From positions 496,001 through 560,000 of the forward strand of contig CAWGIX010000006.1 in the NCBI GenBank assembly GCA_963822705.1: a stretch of DNA of 64,000 bases, written 5' to 3'. Shown here piece by piece: positions 28,169 to 37,174 of the stretch. The position numbers were made by a program, and so were the translations under genes. Source of the stretch: CAVRQM01 sp963822705 (GTDB taxonomy: Bacteria > Pseudomonadota > Alphaproteobacteria > Acetobacterales > Acetobacteraceae). The notes beneath the pieces are model-generated. The model did not search any database. It was not told where the DNA came from and saw only the letters and a program-made list of their open reading frames with translations. Position 1 is the first letter of the stretch, and every line of letters begins with the position of its first letter.

Positions 28169-29209
28169 CTATAGTTGCAGCCGATGTTCCATCGGTGGCC
28201 GGCTTGTTGCGGCCGGTCGCGGGACAGGACGCTTGCTGGGTCGGATCAGCCTGCGGTCGAGTTCTTCCAGCAGCCTCGGTACGTCAAACGAAGTGTGGCG
28301 CAAGTGCCAGGGATGTCCGTTACCCCGGCGTTCCTGATAGATCATGTGGAGCTTGCCGTTCTGGATCACCACGTCAGGATGACCGGTTTCGCCAGTGGTA
28401 TGCGGCTCCAGGACGGTTCCCAGCAGCTTATAGGGGGGCAGTAGCGTTTTGCCCCCGGCGAAAAATACGCGCTGGCGCGTGCCACGGAATTCATGAGGCT
28501 TGGGCAAGAAACAAACACCGACCAGAAGATAGCGGCTTTCCGCGAGCTGCACCAGCTTCGCGCCCTCCAGACCCCATTCCCTATGCTCGTATTTCGGGTG
28601 ATTATGGAAAGGCACCAACTCTTGCCGCAGAATGCGCATCGCCGGTTGCCACGGGTTTTCAGGCAGCGCCGGATCGCGGAAGCTGGCGTACAAATCGCCG
28701 CTGCCCACGCGGCGATAGCCTGAAAAGACCATGCAGTGAGCTACTTTACCCTGAATAAGGATCTCGGTGACCCCGGCGTCATAGACGCCCACTACGCCGC
28801 TTTTCCTTGCGATCGACTCTTTTGTTATGGGGGGCCGTCGCCCTGGAGTAAAATTGAAACCGTCATCGGATTCGGCTGCGACGATCTTGCCGTCCGCCTC
28901 GAAGCAAGCCGTCTGGATGTGCATATCCCAGTAGGGACGACCGCCCCGGATCTGGCAAAGGGTGCTGGAGGCGCAGAATTGCGGCCCGGACAGGCCGTGG
29001 AAACGCACCGGTTCATGCTCTTGCCAAGGGCCCTCCAGACGGTCGGCGGTGAAGCGTCCTACGGCCCATTTCTGGATATCGGAACGGCCCAGGCTCGCAA
29101 ACATCATGAACCTGCCGTTCGGCAGGCTGACAACGTCTGGGTCTTTCATTTCAGGGAAGGACTCGGCGAGCGCATCGATGCGGCGCACATGCAACAAACT
29201 GGTGTGCAT
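28169..29209 (-). CDS. Five-bladed propeller glycosidase-like protein (GH43/GH32-type fold)
   Basis: An intact 346-residue protein with no signal peptide. KDPDVVSLPNGRFMMFASLG near residue 22 looks like the first blade, with its Asp as in GH43/GH32-type enzymes. YDAGVTEILIQGKVAHCMVF, EWGLEGAKLVQLAESRYLL and GHPDVVIQNGKLHMIYQERR give three more blades. Such proteins cleave or bind glycans, but I cannot name the family or the substrate. It has its own strong ribosome site, GGGAGG, 5 bases before ATG 29209, and an AT-rich leader unlike the rest of the window. It lies between hemC and hemD, so it may be an insertion into the heme locus. Confidence 0.6.
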   Translation of the reverse strand: MHTSLLHVRRIDALAESFPEMKDPDVVSLPNGRFMMFASLGRSDIQKWAVGRFTADRLEGPWQEHEPVRFHGLSGPQFCASSTLCQIRGGRPYWDMHIQTACFEADGKIVAAESDDGFNFTPGRRPPITKESIARKSGVVGVYDAGVTEILIQGKVAHCMVFSGYRRVGSGDLYASFRDPALPENPWQPAMRILRQELVPFHNHPKYEHREWGLEGAKLVQLAESRYLLVGVCFLPKPHEFRGTRQRVFFAGGKTLLPPYKLLGTVLEPHTTGETGHPDVVIQNGKLHMIYQERRGNGHPWHLRHTSFDVPRLLEELDRRLIRPSKRPVPRPAATSRPPMEHRLQL

Positions 29210-29402
29210 CTATCCTCCCGAAGCCGGGAATAGATGCTAACAAGGCAACACCTTCTACTTTATTAAGCCGGAACGGTTCTTATCTTCACGGTTCTTGTTG
29301 GTTTTCAGGTGTGGGTCAATATGGCCGGCGGGGAAGAGGTATCCGCGACCAAAACAGCCCGTTGATCTGACGCGGAATGAGAGCTTCCGACTCGGCTCGG
29401 TT

Positions 29403-29969
29403 CTATCGGGCTGGTATGCTGCCCGGGGCTCCGGCGGCGCCTGCTCCCACTTTTACGCTCCCGTCCACCTGCGGTACAGTGACCGGCGCGATGACCACCG
29501 GCGCGATACCCTCTTTGGTGGTCACGCCAAGTTTGCCGGCCGTCCTGGGTGTGAGATCTATGACGCGGCCGGAGACGAAGGGGCCACGGTCTTCGACCTT
29601 GACCTCGACGGACTTGCCGCTCTCGAGGTTGGTCACTTTGGCGATCGTGCCGAGCGGCAGGGTTTTGCTGGCGGCACTGTCTCGCGCCGCGCTGTAGCGA
29701 CCGCCGTTGGCCATCGGCTTGCCCTCGAACGACCGCGAATAGACCGAAGCCTTGCCTGCCTCTTTGCGGCCGGAATGATCGATGACGATCTCGTTGCCAT
29801 GCCGCTTTATAGGCGGCATATCATCGAGCTTCTTCGCCTGCTCCTGTGCGGCGGGACTGGTCACCACCGGATCGTCGGCCAAAGCCATGCTGCTCGCGAC
29901 CGCTGCCAAAACGATCGCACGCCCGCCAAAAAGGCAACCCCAGGTCAGGACGGAGAGGTTTCTGCCCAT
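29403..29969 (-). CDS. RlpA-like double-psi beta-barrel protein
   Basis: ATG 29969 gives a 188-residue protein with a signal peptide (GRAIVLAAVASSMALADDP). The core, GKASVYSRSFEGKPMANGGRY, then LPLGTIAKVTNLESGKSVEV and KVEDRGPFVSGRVIDLTPRT, is the RlpA/DPBB pattern: the G-x-A-S-x-Y start, 'PLGT...VTN' and 'DRGPF..GR.IDLS'. RlpA proteins bind or cleave denuded peptidoglycan in the periplasm. The usual C-terminal SPOR domain is absent. The frame extends 31 codons upstream of the chosen start, but those lack any signal feature. The gene lies 102 bases after hemC. Confidence 0.82.
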   Translation of the reverse strand: MGRNLSVLTWGCLFGGRAIVLAAVASSMALADDPVVTSPAAQEQAKKLDDMPPIKRHGNEIVIDHSGRKEAGKASVYSRSFEGKPMANGGRYSAARDSAASKTLPLGTIAKVTNLESGKSVEVKVEDRGPFVSGRVIDLTPRTAGKLGVTTKEGIAPVVIAPVTVPQVDGSVKVGAGAAGAPGSIPAR

Positions 29970-30071
29970 GTCATTCGCGCTCCCCCCGCGATCGTTATTT
30001 GCGCGTAAACGCGGCCCGCGTATCAAAGGTTCATCGGTCCGCGACCCGTGGCAGGCAGCCAAATGCGCAAC

Positions 30072-31076
30072 CTACTCGAAAATGTCGGAGGGGCTGTCCC
30101 GCCGCAGTTCGCGGCCTAGCGCGCGGCCCAGATTCTCGGGCTCCGCCGCCGATCCGATCAGGCTGCGCCTGACCAGAAAAGTGCCGTCGGCGCGAGCCAC
30201 CAGCCCGGTCAGGTGCAGCCGCCCGTCCGGCAGCAGGTGCGCATGGCCGCCGATCGGCGTCCGGCACGAGCCGTCCAGTTCCGCCAGCAGTCCTCGCTCG
30301 GCCGTGGAGACCGCGCGAGCCGAAAAATCCTCGATGCCGCCGAGCAGTTCCCGCAGCGCCGTATCCGAGGCGCGCACCGTCACCCCGACGATGCCCTGCC
30401 CGGCCGCCGGCACCATTTGTTCGGGGTCGAGCACGGCGCCGGCCTCCGCTTCCAGCCCCAGCCGCCGCAGTCCGGCCAGTGCCAGCAGGGTCGCCTGGCA
30501 CGCGCCGGCGCGCAGCTTGTCCAGCCTGGTCTGCACGTTGCCGCGCAGCGTGGTCACGACCAGGTCGGGCCGCGCGTGCAGCAGCTGCGCCTGGCGGCGC
30601 ACCGAACTGGTGCCGATCACGGCACCCGGCGGCAGCGTCGCGAACGGGTTTCTCGGCTTCGCCGGCGGCATGCCGGGAGCCAGGATCAGAGCGTCGCGGG
30701 CGTCCTCACGCGCGAGCGTGCAGGCCAGCACGATGCCGTCGGGTAGCTGAGTTTCCAAATCTTTCAGGCTGTGCACGGCGAAATCTATCCGGCCCTCGGC
30801 CAGTGCCTCATGGATCTCCTTGGCAAACAGCCCCTTGCCGCCGATCTCGGCCAGCCGCCGGTCCTGCACCGCATCGCCGGTGGTGCGGATGGGGTGTTCC
30901 TCGAACACGTTCATTTCGCGCAGCACGGGGCAAAAGCCGCGCAGGACCTGCAGAAAGGTGCGGGTCTGCGCCAGCGCCAGCGGACTGGCCCGCGTGCCCA
31001 CGCGCAGCGGCAAGGAGCGGCTGTGCGGGGCCGGGTGCGGGTGCTGCGGTTTGGGGATGGGGTGGGCGAGCGACAT
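30072..31076 (-). CDS. hemC: Hydroxymethylbilane synthase (porphobilinogen deaminase)
   Basis: An intact 334-residue enzyme. LRVGTRASPLALAQT, GGKGLFAKEIHEAL, DFAVHSLKDLETQLP and IGTSSVRRQAQLL are the substrate and cofactor binding blocks. Cys271 in LDGSCRTPIGGHA is the attachment site of the dipyrromethane cofactor. It polymerises four porphobilinogen molecules to hydroxymethylbilane in the cytoplasm. The N-terminus has about 20 extra Pro/His-rich residues ahead of the normal start, so a later start is possible but no other ATG lies near. It is divergent from tsaD across only 36 bases, so their promoters must overlap. Confidence 0.95.
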   Translation of the reverse strand: MSLAHPIPKPQHPHPAPHSRSLPLRVGTRASPLALAQTRTFLQVLRGFCPVLREMNVFEEHPIRTTGDAVQDRRLAEIGGKGLFAKEIHEALAEGRIDFAVHSLKDLETQLPDGIVLACTLAREDARDALILAPGMPPAKPRNPFATLPPGAVIGTSSVRRQAQLLHARPDLVVTTLRGNVQTRLDKLRAGACQATLLALAGLRRLGLEAEAGAVLDPEQMVPAAGQGIVGVTVRASDTALRELLGGIEDFSARAVSTAERGLLAELDGSCRTPIGGHAHLLPDGRLHLTGLVARADGTFLVRRSLIGSAAEPENLGRALGRELRRDSPSDIFE

Positions 31077-31112
31077 GCGGCTGTCCTAGAACCCGGTCCG
31101 GGCGAAGGAAAG

Positions 31113-32204
31113 ATGACGCAACACGCCTCTGCTTTGACGGCACCGATAGCGGGGCCGGTGCTGGGGATCGAGACCTCGTGCGACGAGACCGCCTGTGCGG
31201 TGCTCGCGCCGGACGGGACGGTGCTGGCCGAGGCGCTGCTGAGCCAATCCGAGCACGCCGCGTTCGGCGGCGTGGTGCCGGAGATTGCGGCTCGGGCGCA
31301 TTTGCAGCACCTGCCCGCCATGGCAGCGCAAGTGATGCGCGAGGCCGGGTGCGGCTGGGACGCGCTAGGCGGCGTGGCCGCGACCAGCGGCCCAGGATTG
31401 ATCGGCGGGCTGATCGTGGGCAGCGGCTTCGCCAAAGGGATCGCGCTGGCCCACGACATCCCGTTTGTCGCGGTCAACCATCTGGAGGCGCACGCCTTGA
31501 CGGCCCGGCTCCCCGGCTTGGTTGAGGGAGGCGCCGCGTTTCCTTACGTGCTGTTGCTGGCATCCGGCGGACATTGCGAGTGCGTCTCGGTCCTGGGAGT
31601 CGGTCGATATATACGTCTGGGCCATACCATCGACGACGCGGTGGGCGAGGCGTTCGACAAGGTGGCCAAGATTCTGGGCCTCGGCTGGCCCGGCGGCCCG
31701 GCGCTGGAGACCCTGGCGCGCGACGGCGATCCGTCCCGCTTCGACCTGCCGCGCCCGCTACTGGGGCGACCGGGCTGCGATTTCTCGTTTTCCGGGCTGA
31801 AAACGGCGGTAGCACGTCTGGTCGAAACCTATCCCTCCGGCCCGTTGCCCGGCGGGGACGCGGCGGACCTTGCCTCGTCATTCCAGGCCGCGGTGTCGGA
31901 GGTGCTGGCGGATCGGGTTGCGCACGCCATAGACCTGTTCGGCGCCGAACAGTCTGGGCGCCTTCTCGTCGTTGCCGGCGGGGTCGCGGCCAATGCGGCG
32001 GTGCGCGCGGCGCTCACCGAAGTCGCGGGCAAAAAGGGCTTTCGGCTGCTCGCTCCGCCGCCGAAACTGTGCACCGACAACGCCGTCATGGTGGCCTGGG
32101 CCGGGATCGAGCGGCTGCGTATGGGCCTGACGAACTCGTTGGATCACGCTCCCCGCCCACGCTGGCCGCTGTCCGAACTGGCCCGGGACGCCGGAGCGAC
32201 GTGA
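31113..32204 (+). CDS. tsaD: tRNA N6-adenosine threonylcarbamoyltransferase
   Basis: An intact 363-residue TsaD/Kae1 protein. VLGIETSCDETACAVL is the ATP-binding start, NHLEAHALTARL contains the two metal-ligand His residues, and LLASGGHCECV, DDAVGEAFDKVAKILGL and FSFSGLKTAVARLVE are family blocks. It transfers threonylcarbamoyl to A37 of ANN-decoding tRNAs. ATG 31113 has a GGAAAG ribosome site and the ETSCDET block lies at the normal distance. In many alphaproteobacteria gpsA follows; here rlmJ does, overlapping by GTGA. Confidence 0.95.
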   Translation: MTQHASALTAPIAGPVLGIETSCDETACAVLAPDGTVLAEALLSQSEHAAFGGVVPEIAARAHLQHLPAMAAQVMREAGCGWDALGGVAATSGPGLIGGLIVGSGFAKGIALAHDIPFVAVNHLEAHALTARLPGLVEGGAAFPYVLLLASGGHCECVSVLGVGRYIRLGHTIDDAVGEAFDKVAKILGLGWPGGPALETLARDGDPSRFDLPRPLLGRPGCDFSFSGLKTAVARLVETYPSGPLPGGDAADLASSFQAAVSEVLADRVAHAIDLFGAEQSGRLLVVAGGVAANAAVRAALTEVAGKKGFRLLAPPPKLCTDNAVMVAWAGIERLRMGLTNSLDHAPRPRWPLSELARDAGAT

Positions 32205-33028
32205 ACTACCGCCACGCGTTTCACGCCGGAAATTTTGCCGACTGCATGAAACACGCACTGCTGCTGTGGCTGTTGCGGGCACTGTCGAAAAAGCCGGCGC
32301 CGTTTTTTGTGCTTGACACGCATGCAGGGGCCGGGCGCTACGATCTTCAGATCGGCCCCGCCCAACGCACCGGCGAGTTCCGCACCGGCATCTTGCGGCT
32401 GCTGGATGACCCGCCGGCCGCTCTGAGCGATTATATCACTTTGATACAAAGCGTTGGATTGTATCCGGGCAGCCCGGTCCTGATCCGCGCCGTGTTGCGC
32501 CCGGAGGACCGTCTGGCCTGCTGCGAGCTGCAGGCCGACGAGCACGCCGCGCTGGCCAAGGTTTTTGCACGCGATCGGCAGGTGGCGGTGCATCATCGCG
32601 ACGGCTACGAAGCGCTGGGCGCATTGCTGCCGCCTACTTCGCAGCGAAGAGGACTGGTGCTGATCGACCCACCCTACGAACAGCCGGATGAATTTTCCCG
32701 CGTCGCGGGGGGTTTGCACCGCGCCTATATCCGTTTCGGCACCGGCGTGTTGGCCGCCTGGTACCCGATCAAGCACCGCGCTCCGGTCCGGACTTTTCTT
32801 GAGGCGGTGCGGGAAACGGGCATGCGCGACGTGGTGGCGGCGGAATTGTGGCTGCGCGAACCGGTGGACCCGGCGCGGCTGAACGGCTGCGGGCTGCTGG
32901 TGGTCCGCCCCCCCTATCGGTTCGAGGAGGAAGCCGCCGGCACTCTGGCAGCACTGTTGGACCGGCTCGGCGCACGCGAAGCAGGCGAGGGCACCGCGGT
33001 GCTGCGGCTGGTCCCGGAAACGACATGA
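32201..33028 (+). CDS. rlmJ: 23S rRNA (adenine-2030-N6)-methyltransferase
   Basis: A 275-residue methyltransferase starting with the RlmJ signature MNYRHAFHAGNFADCMKH. VLDTHAGAGRYDL is the SAM-binding motif I, and LVLIDPPYEQPDEF holds the DPPY catalytic motif for N6-adenine methylation. FGTGVLAAWYPIKHR is also conserved in this family. The GTG start at 32201 overlaps the tsaD stop, and its own stop overlaps murJ, so the three genes form one transcription unit. It modifies A2030 of 23S rRNA in the cytoplasm. Confidence 0.93.
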   Translation: MNYRHAFHAGNFADCMKHALLLWLLRALSKKPAPFFVLDTHAGAGRYDLQIGPAQRTGEFRTGILRLLDDPPAALSDYITLIQSVGLYPGSPVLIRAVLRPEDRLACCELQADEHAALAKVFARDRQVAVHHRDGYEALGALLPPTSQRRGLVLIDPPYEQPDEFSRVAGGLHRAYIRFGTGVLAAWYPIKHRAPVRTFLEAVRETGMRDVVAAELWLREPVDPARLNGCGLLVVRPPYRFEEEAAGTLAALLDRLGAREAGEGTAVLRLVPETT

Positions 33029-34602
33029 TCCGCGGCATTCTGACCGTCGGCGGCTGGACCATGGTCAGCCGTATTCTCGGGTTTTTGCGCGACATCCTGA
33101 TCGCGGCGCTGCTGGGGGCGGGGCCGGTGGCCGATGCATTCTTCGTCGCCAACCGACTGCCAAATCTGTTCCGGCGGCTGTTCGGCGAGGGCGCGTTCAA
33201 TGCCGCCTTCATCCCTTCTTTTGCGGGGTTACTGGCCACGGACGGTCGCGAGGCGGCACAAAAATTCGCCGCGCAGGCCGCTTCGGTGCTGGCGTTCTGG
33301 CTGATTGGCTTGACGGTGTTGGCGGAGATTTTCATGCCGCAACTGATGGCGGTGCTGGCGCCCGGGTTCGCCGACTACCCGGCAAAATTCCAGCTCGCGG
33401 TGACGCTCAGCCGGATCACCTTTCCCTACATGCCGCTGATCTGTCTGGCGGCATTGTTGTCAGGCGTGCTGAACGGACTGGACCGCTTCGCCGCGGCGGC
33501 GGCGGCCCCGGTCATCTATAACATCACCTCGATCGGCTTCATGCTGGGTTTATTGCACGTGCTGCCCACGGCGGGGCACGCGCTGGCCTGGGGTGTCTCT
33601 GTCTCGGGCGTGCTGCAATTGCTGCTGCTGCAATGGGCGGTGCGCCGCGCCGGCATCCTGCTGCACCTGCCACGGCCGCGGCTGACCCCGGACATGCGGC
33701 GGCTGCTGCGGCGCATGATGCCGGGGCTGCTGGGCGCGGGCGTGACCCAGCTCAACCTGTCGGTGGACGTCATTATCGGCAGCCTGCTGCCGCCCGGTAC
33801 CGTTTCGGTGCTGTACTATGCCGACCGGGTGAACCAGTTGCCGCTCGGCACCATCGGCGCCGCCGTGGGCACCGCGCTGCTGCCGACCTTGGCGCGGCAG
33901 ATCCATTCCGAGGCGCCGGGGCAGGCGATCGGTACGATGAACCGGGCTTTGGAATATGCGCTGCTGCTGACCTTGCCCGCGGCGCTGGCGCTGCTAATGG
34001 CCGCACATCCGATCATCGAAGTGCTGTTTGGACGCGGCGCATTCGATGCGCATTCCGTGCGACTGTCCGCGCAGGCTTTGCAGGCCTACGCCAGCGGACT
34101 GCTCGCGTTCGTGCTGGTCAAAGTGCTGGTCAACGGATTCTTTGCCCGTGGCGACACCGGAACACCCGTGAAACTTGGCGTGGCCTGCGTGGCGCTGAAC
34201 CTGGGCCTGAATCTGGCCTTCATGCATCCGCTGCAGCATCTGGGGCCGCCGCTGGCCTCCTCGGTCGCGGCCTGGGCCAATGTGGCGGGACTGGCCGCGA
34301 TCCTTTCCCGACGTGGGCATTTTTCCAGCGACAAGATTTTGCGTCGGCGCGTGCCGCGCATGCTTGCCGCAGGTTTGGTGATGTGCGCCGTAGTGGGGGC
34401 GACGCAGACGGCATTGGAGCCGATTTTTCTCCGGCCGGGTTTGCGTTGGCTGGCGCTGGCGGCGGTGGTCGGCGCAGGCGCCGCTGCGTACGGCGTGGCC
34501 GGGCAGGTGTTGGGCGGATTCGATGGACGAGCCCTAGTAGCGCGACTGGCGCAACGTCGCGCGCCGGTCGTGGTGGTCGGGCAGCCTCCGTCCACAGCGT
34601 AG
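33025..34602 (+). CDS. murJ: Lipid II flippase
   Basis: A 525-residue polytopic membrane protein of the MurJ/MviN family. The first block, TMVSRILGFLRDILIAALLG, includes the conserved RxxGxxRD; ADAFFVANRLPNLFRRLFGE and GAFNAAFIPSF are diagnostic. A domain with about 14 hydrophobic segments follows, ending with FFARGDTGTPVKLGV. It flips the peptidoglycan precursor lipid II across the inner membrane. ATG 33025 overlaps the rlmJ stop. It is the last gene of this unit; the 291 bases after it hold no gene I can support. Confidence 0.95.
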   Translation: MIRGILTVGGWTMVSRILGFLRDILIAALLGAGPVADAFFVANRLPNLFRRLFGEGAFNAAFIPSFAGLLATDGREAAQKFAAQAASVLAFWLIGLTVLAEIFMPQLMAVLAPGFADYPAKFQLAVTLSRITFPYMPLICLAALLSGVLNGLDRFAAAAAAPVIYNITSIGFMLGLLHVLPTAGHALAWGVSVSGVLQLLLLQWAVRRAGILLHLPRPRLTPDMRRLLRRMMPGLLGAGVTQLNLSVDVIIGSLLPPGTVSVLYYADRVNQLPLGTIGAAVGTALLPTLARQIHSEAPGQAIGTMNRALEYALLLTLPAALALLMAAHPIIEVLFGRGAFDAHSVRLSAQALQAYASGLLAFVLVKVLVNGFFARGDTGTPVKLGVACVALNLGLNLAFMHPLQHLGPPLASSVAAWANVAGLAAILSRRGHFSSDKILRRRVPRMLAAGLVMCAVVGATQTALEPIFLRPGLRWLALAAVVGAGAAAYGVAGQVLGGFDGRALVARLAQRRAPVVVVGQPPSTA

Positions 34603-34893
34603 TCAGGCTCCGAGCCGATCTAAAATCGAGATTTCGGCAGCCGATCAACCTCCACCCGGCAAACGGCCCTAGCCCGCCGCGAAACTCGCCTTGCGTCGCC
34701 GACTGCCGCCGCCGCCGTTCCAGTTATTATGAGCTGACTGCGTTCCGAAGGCGCACCGCTCGGGCGATGCCGGCATGGAACATTTTTGTGACGATACTTG
34801 CGTATCCGGCAGCAGTATGAAAGATTCATCTACACGGCGGAATTAGGAAGGTACACGAGCCTTCCGGGAGCAAAAGCAAAGGGGGTCGCTGCA

Positions 34894-35886
34894 ATGGAAT
34901 GTTCGTGTCGGCTCCGTACGATCCGAGCGGCGGTTCTGCTGATGGCGACAAGCTGCGCCGGAGCATGCTCCCCTCTTTTCGGATATCCGCGCGATCCGGA
35001 AAGGCCCGGCGGCCCGCTGTCAGGGACCGGCCCTACTCTGGTGGCTTTGGAAAAGTCTTTCAGTCCCGACGTGGACGAAATGTATGAGAAGATCGATCCC
35101 GCGACCAGGCCGCAGGAGCGACTTCTTGAGCGCAACGACATAGTTCTTCGTCGGGTTCGTGCCCTCAACCTCGAATTCTCGAATTTTGAGGAACGGCTGT
35201 ACGGCGATGGCAACGCCGTTTCGCTTGGCGGCGACCTGCTGGCACTTGTGTTGAATGGCCTCGGAGCGACGACCGGGGGCACGGCAACGAAGGCCGCCCT
35301 GGCTGCCGCTTCGGCAGGAGTTCTGGGAGCTCAGGCTGCGGTAAACCGAGACCTTTATTTTCAACGGACCGTTCCCGCGTTGCTCGCGCAAATGGAGGCC
35401 AACCGCGCCGTCGTGATCCAACGCATCATGACGGGCCTGGAAAAGAGCGATGCAGAGTATCCGCTGATCCGGGCCGAACTGGATCTGGATGCCTTGAAGC
35501 GGGCGGGGAGCATTCCCGGTGCGATCAGCGGCATCACTGCCTCGGCCGACGACACCAAGGCGGCAGCATTGGCCGCCACCCCGACATCGGTGCGCGACGC
35601 GGCTTTCGTTGCGACTTTGCCGACGCGCCAGAACCTTTCCGACCGCGTCACGCAACTCGCCGATGCTGCCGCCATCGCTCTGGCCAACAAGGAGTTGCCG
35701 ACCGTTTCTCTTATCAATGATCCTGGTCTGCGCGCAGTGCTGTCACAGGAGTCCTCCGGGGGCTTCGGAGTGGGCAGCGGCAGCCGGGCCAAACAATTCT
35801 TGCAGACCTTGATTATGGCCGGCCCGCCCGACCAGCAAAGCTTGCAGAAATGGGATGCTGATCTGACTGCTGTGGAAAGGTCGTGA
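34894..35886 (+). CDS. Unknown lipoprotein with Ala-rich helical domain
   Basis: From ATG 34894 (a GGGGG ribosome site lies about 9 bases before) the protein has 330 residues. The leader AAVLLMATSCAGAC ends in a lipobox-like sequence with two candidate Cys. A charged region, ERLLERNDIVLRRVRALNLE, precedes a hydrophobic Gly/Ala helix (LGGDLLALVLNGLGATTGGT, residues ~110-130), then a helical domain. I recognise no named family. The next gene follows by one base and encodes a GH25/DUF1906-like protein, so the two are likely co-translated and may act together at the cell envelope. The frame is open 32 codons upstream without signal features. Confidence 0.7.
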   Translation: MECSCRLRTIRAAVLLMATSCAGACSPLFGYPRDPERPGGPLSGTGPTLVALEKSFSPDVDEMYEKIDPATRPQERLLERNDIVLRRVRALNLEFSNFEERLYGDGNAVSLGGDLLALVLNGLGATTGGTATKAALAAASAGVLGAQAAVNRDLYFQRTVPALLAQMEANRAVVIQRIMTGLEKSDAEYPLIRAELDLDALKRAGSIPGAISGITASADDTKAAALAATPTSVRDAAFVATLPTRQNLSDRVTQLADAAAIALANKELPTVSLINDPGLRAVLSQESSGGFGVGSGSRAKQFLQTLIMAGPPDQQSLQKWDADLTAVERS

Positions 35887-35887
35887 A

Positions 35888-36928
35888 ATGCCGAATGTTC
35901 CTCTCGTCGAACCCTTCTCGAAGGCTTCGGTCAGTCGCGCGGCGGTTGAACAGGAGCGCCTCGCGCGACTAAAAATTCTGGGCGCGATCTCGTCCGAAAT
36001 AACTGACGGCGGCGACAACTGGATCCTGACAACAGTTCTCCGTGTCGAAGATGGCAATGCTATTCCGCCGGCCGGGGGGCAAACGGTCGCGCCAGCACCC
36101 ATCCCGATCGTGCCACCCGCGCCGACGCCAGCTCCGGCAACGCCCATTCTGACCGGTACCCGGGCGGCTCCGAGCGGATTTGGAGTGGACAGCCTGAGCC
36201 CGCCGAGCTCGGGCAAACTGGCGACGGTCGCCAGTAAGCATGGGGTGGCGACGCCAAGCTTCTGGGGTCGCTACTTCTATGGTCCCGGACAGATGGCGTC
36301 CGGCGGGAATATAGACACGGACCATTACTCGCCGCGTGAGAACCCGTTCCTTCGATCGCGCAGTATTCGCGTGCTGCCCATTGCCCGGCAAACCGGGCAT
36401 GTCGGCGGCGATGCGGACCGGGCCATACAGGATGCCGACCAGAACGTGGGAGCCATCTTCGAATGTTTTCCGCCTGATTACCTGGCAGGGGCCGATCCCA
36501 ACCTGCTCGTTTTTCTGGACGTCGAAGAAGCCGAGGGACAACCCAAACTTCGCCCGGTATATTTCGCAAGCTGGTCGGCGCGACTGCAGGAGCGCGCCTC
36601 GCAGCTGTCAAGCGGGCGGGTCACGCTGCGGCCCGCCTTGTACACCAGCCAGGGTGCTGGCGAGACCTTCAACGCGCTGAAGCAGGCGATGGCCGGCGGG
36701 GCTGCTTGCTTCGGAGTTTGGACGGCCCGCCAGCTGTCCCATGGTGCGCCTATCGATTTCTCCGATGCGCAAATGCTGCCGAAGGTCCCTTTGTCATGCC
36801 CGACGCTGCTCTGCCAGTATTTCGAGAGCGCGGATGGCGCGCCGCCGGACGAAAACCTCGATATGAACATCTGCAATCCGCCGCACCAGGACGTTCTGCT
36901 CGGCGGCGCGGTTATACCACCGGGCTGA
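35888..36928 (+). CDS. GH25/DUF1906-like TIM-barrel protein
   Basis: A 346-residue protein without a signal peptide. Residues ~65-95 form a Pro-rich linker (PAPIPIVPPAPTPAPATP). The C-terminal ~230 residues look like the DUF1906 / GH25-like glycoside hydrolase fold: GFGVDSLSPPSS at the start of the barrel, FWGRYFYG, LLVFLDVEEAEGQP with an Asp-x-Glu at the end of a strand, RPALYTSQ, FGVWTARQ and a final LLCQYFE plus NLDMNI. This family is thought to act on cell-wall glycans, but activity of these members is mostly unproven. It follows the unknown lipoprotein by one base. Confidence 0.65.
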   Translation: MPNVPLVEPFSKASVSRAAVEQERLARLKILGAISSEITDGGDNWILTTVLRVEDGNAIPPAGGQTVAPAPIPIVPPAPTPAPATPILTGTRAAPSGFGVDSLSPPSSGKLATVASKHGVATPSFWGRYFYGPGQMASGGNIDTDHYSPRENPFLRSRSIRVLPIARQTGHVGGDADRAIQDADQNVGAIFECFPPDYLAGADPNLLVFLDVEEAEGQPKLRPVYFASWSARLQERASQLSSGRVTLRPALYTSQGAGETFNALKQAMAGGAACFGVWTARQLSHGAPIDFSDAQMLPKVPLSCPTLLCQYFESADGAPPDENLDMNICNPPHQDVLLGGAVIPPG

Positions 36929-36942
36929 CGATTAGACCGTAA

Positions 36943-37080
36943 CGAAGGCCGGCCGTATTCACGTCCCTCATGTTGATCGATACCGGCCAGATCCCAGAAA
37001 TCCCCCTCACTATCCTGGCGTTGATCGGCCTTAGCAACGGCGTCTATCTCTCGTCCAAGTTCACCCCGGCGGGGCACTGA
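36943..37080 (+). pseudogene. Remnant: C-terminal tail of a membrane protein
   Basis: An open stretch of 45 codons bounded upstream by TAA encodes a product ending TGQIPEIPLTILALIGLSNG then VYLSSKFTPAGH. That is the typical last helix and tail of a larger class of bacterial membrane proteins ('...P..LLALMGIS.GTYLGFK'). The only ATG is at 36970, giving just 36 residues, so it reads as the tail of a lost gene and not a complete one. It sits at the end of the accessory islet after murJ. Confidence 0.5.
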
Positions 37081-37174
37081 ACCATAGCGTTTTGGGCGGC
37101 GGAGGCTTCGCCATGATTCGAGTTCGCCAACGGCCGCATCGCGCGGCGCTGGTACGTGCGGGACTTCGCTGCGA

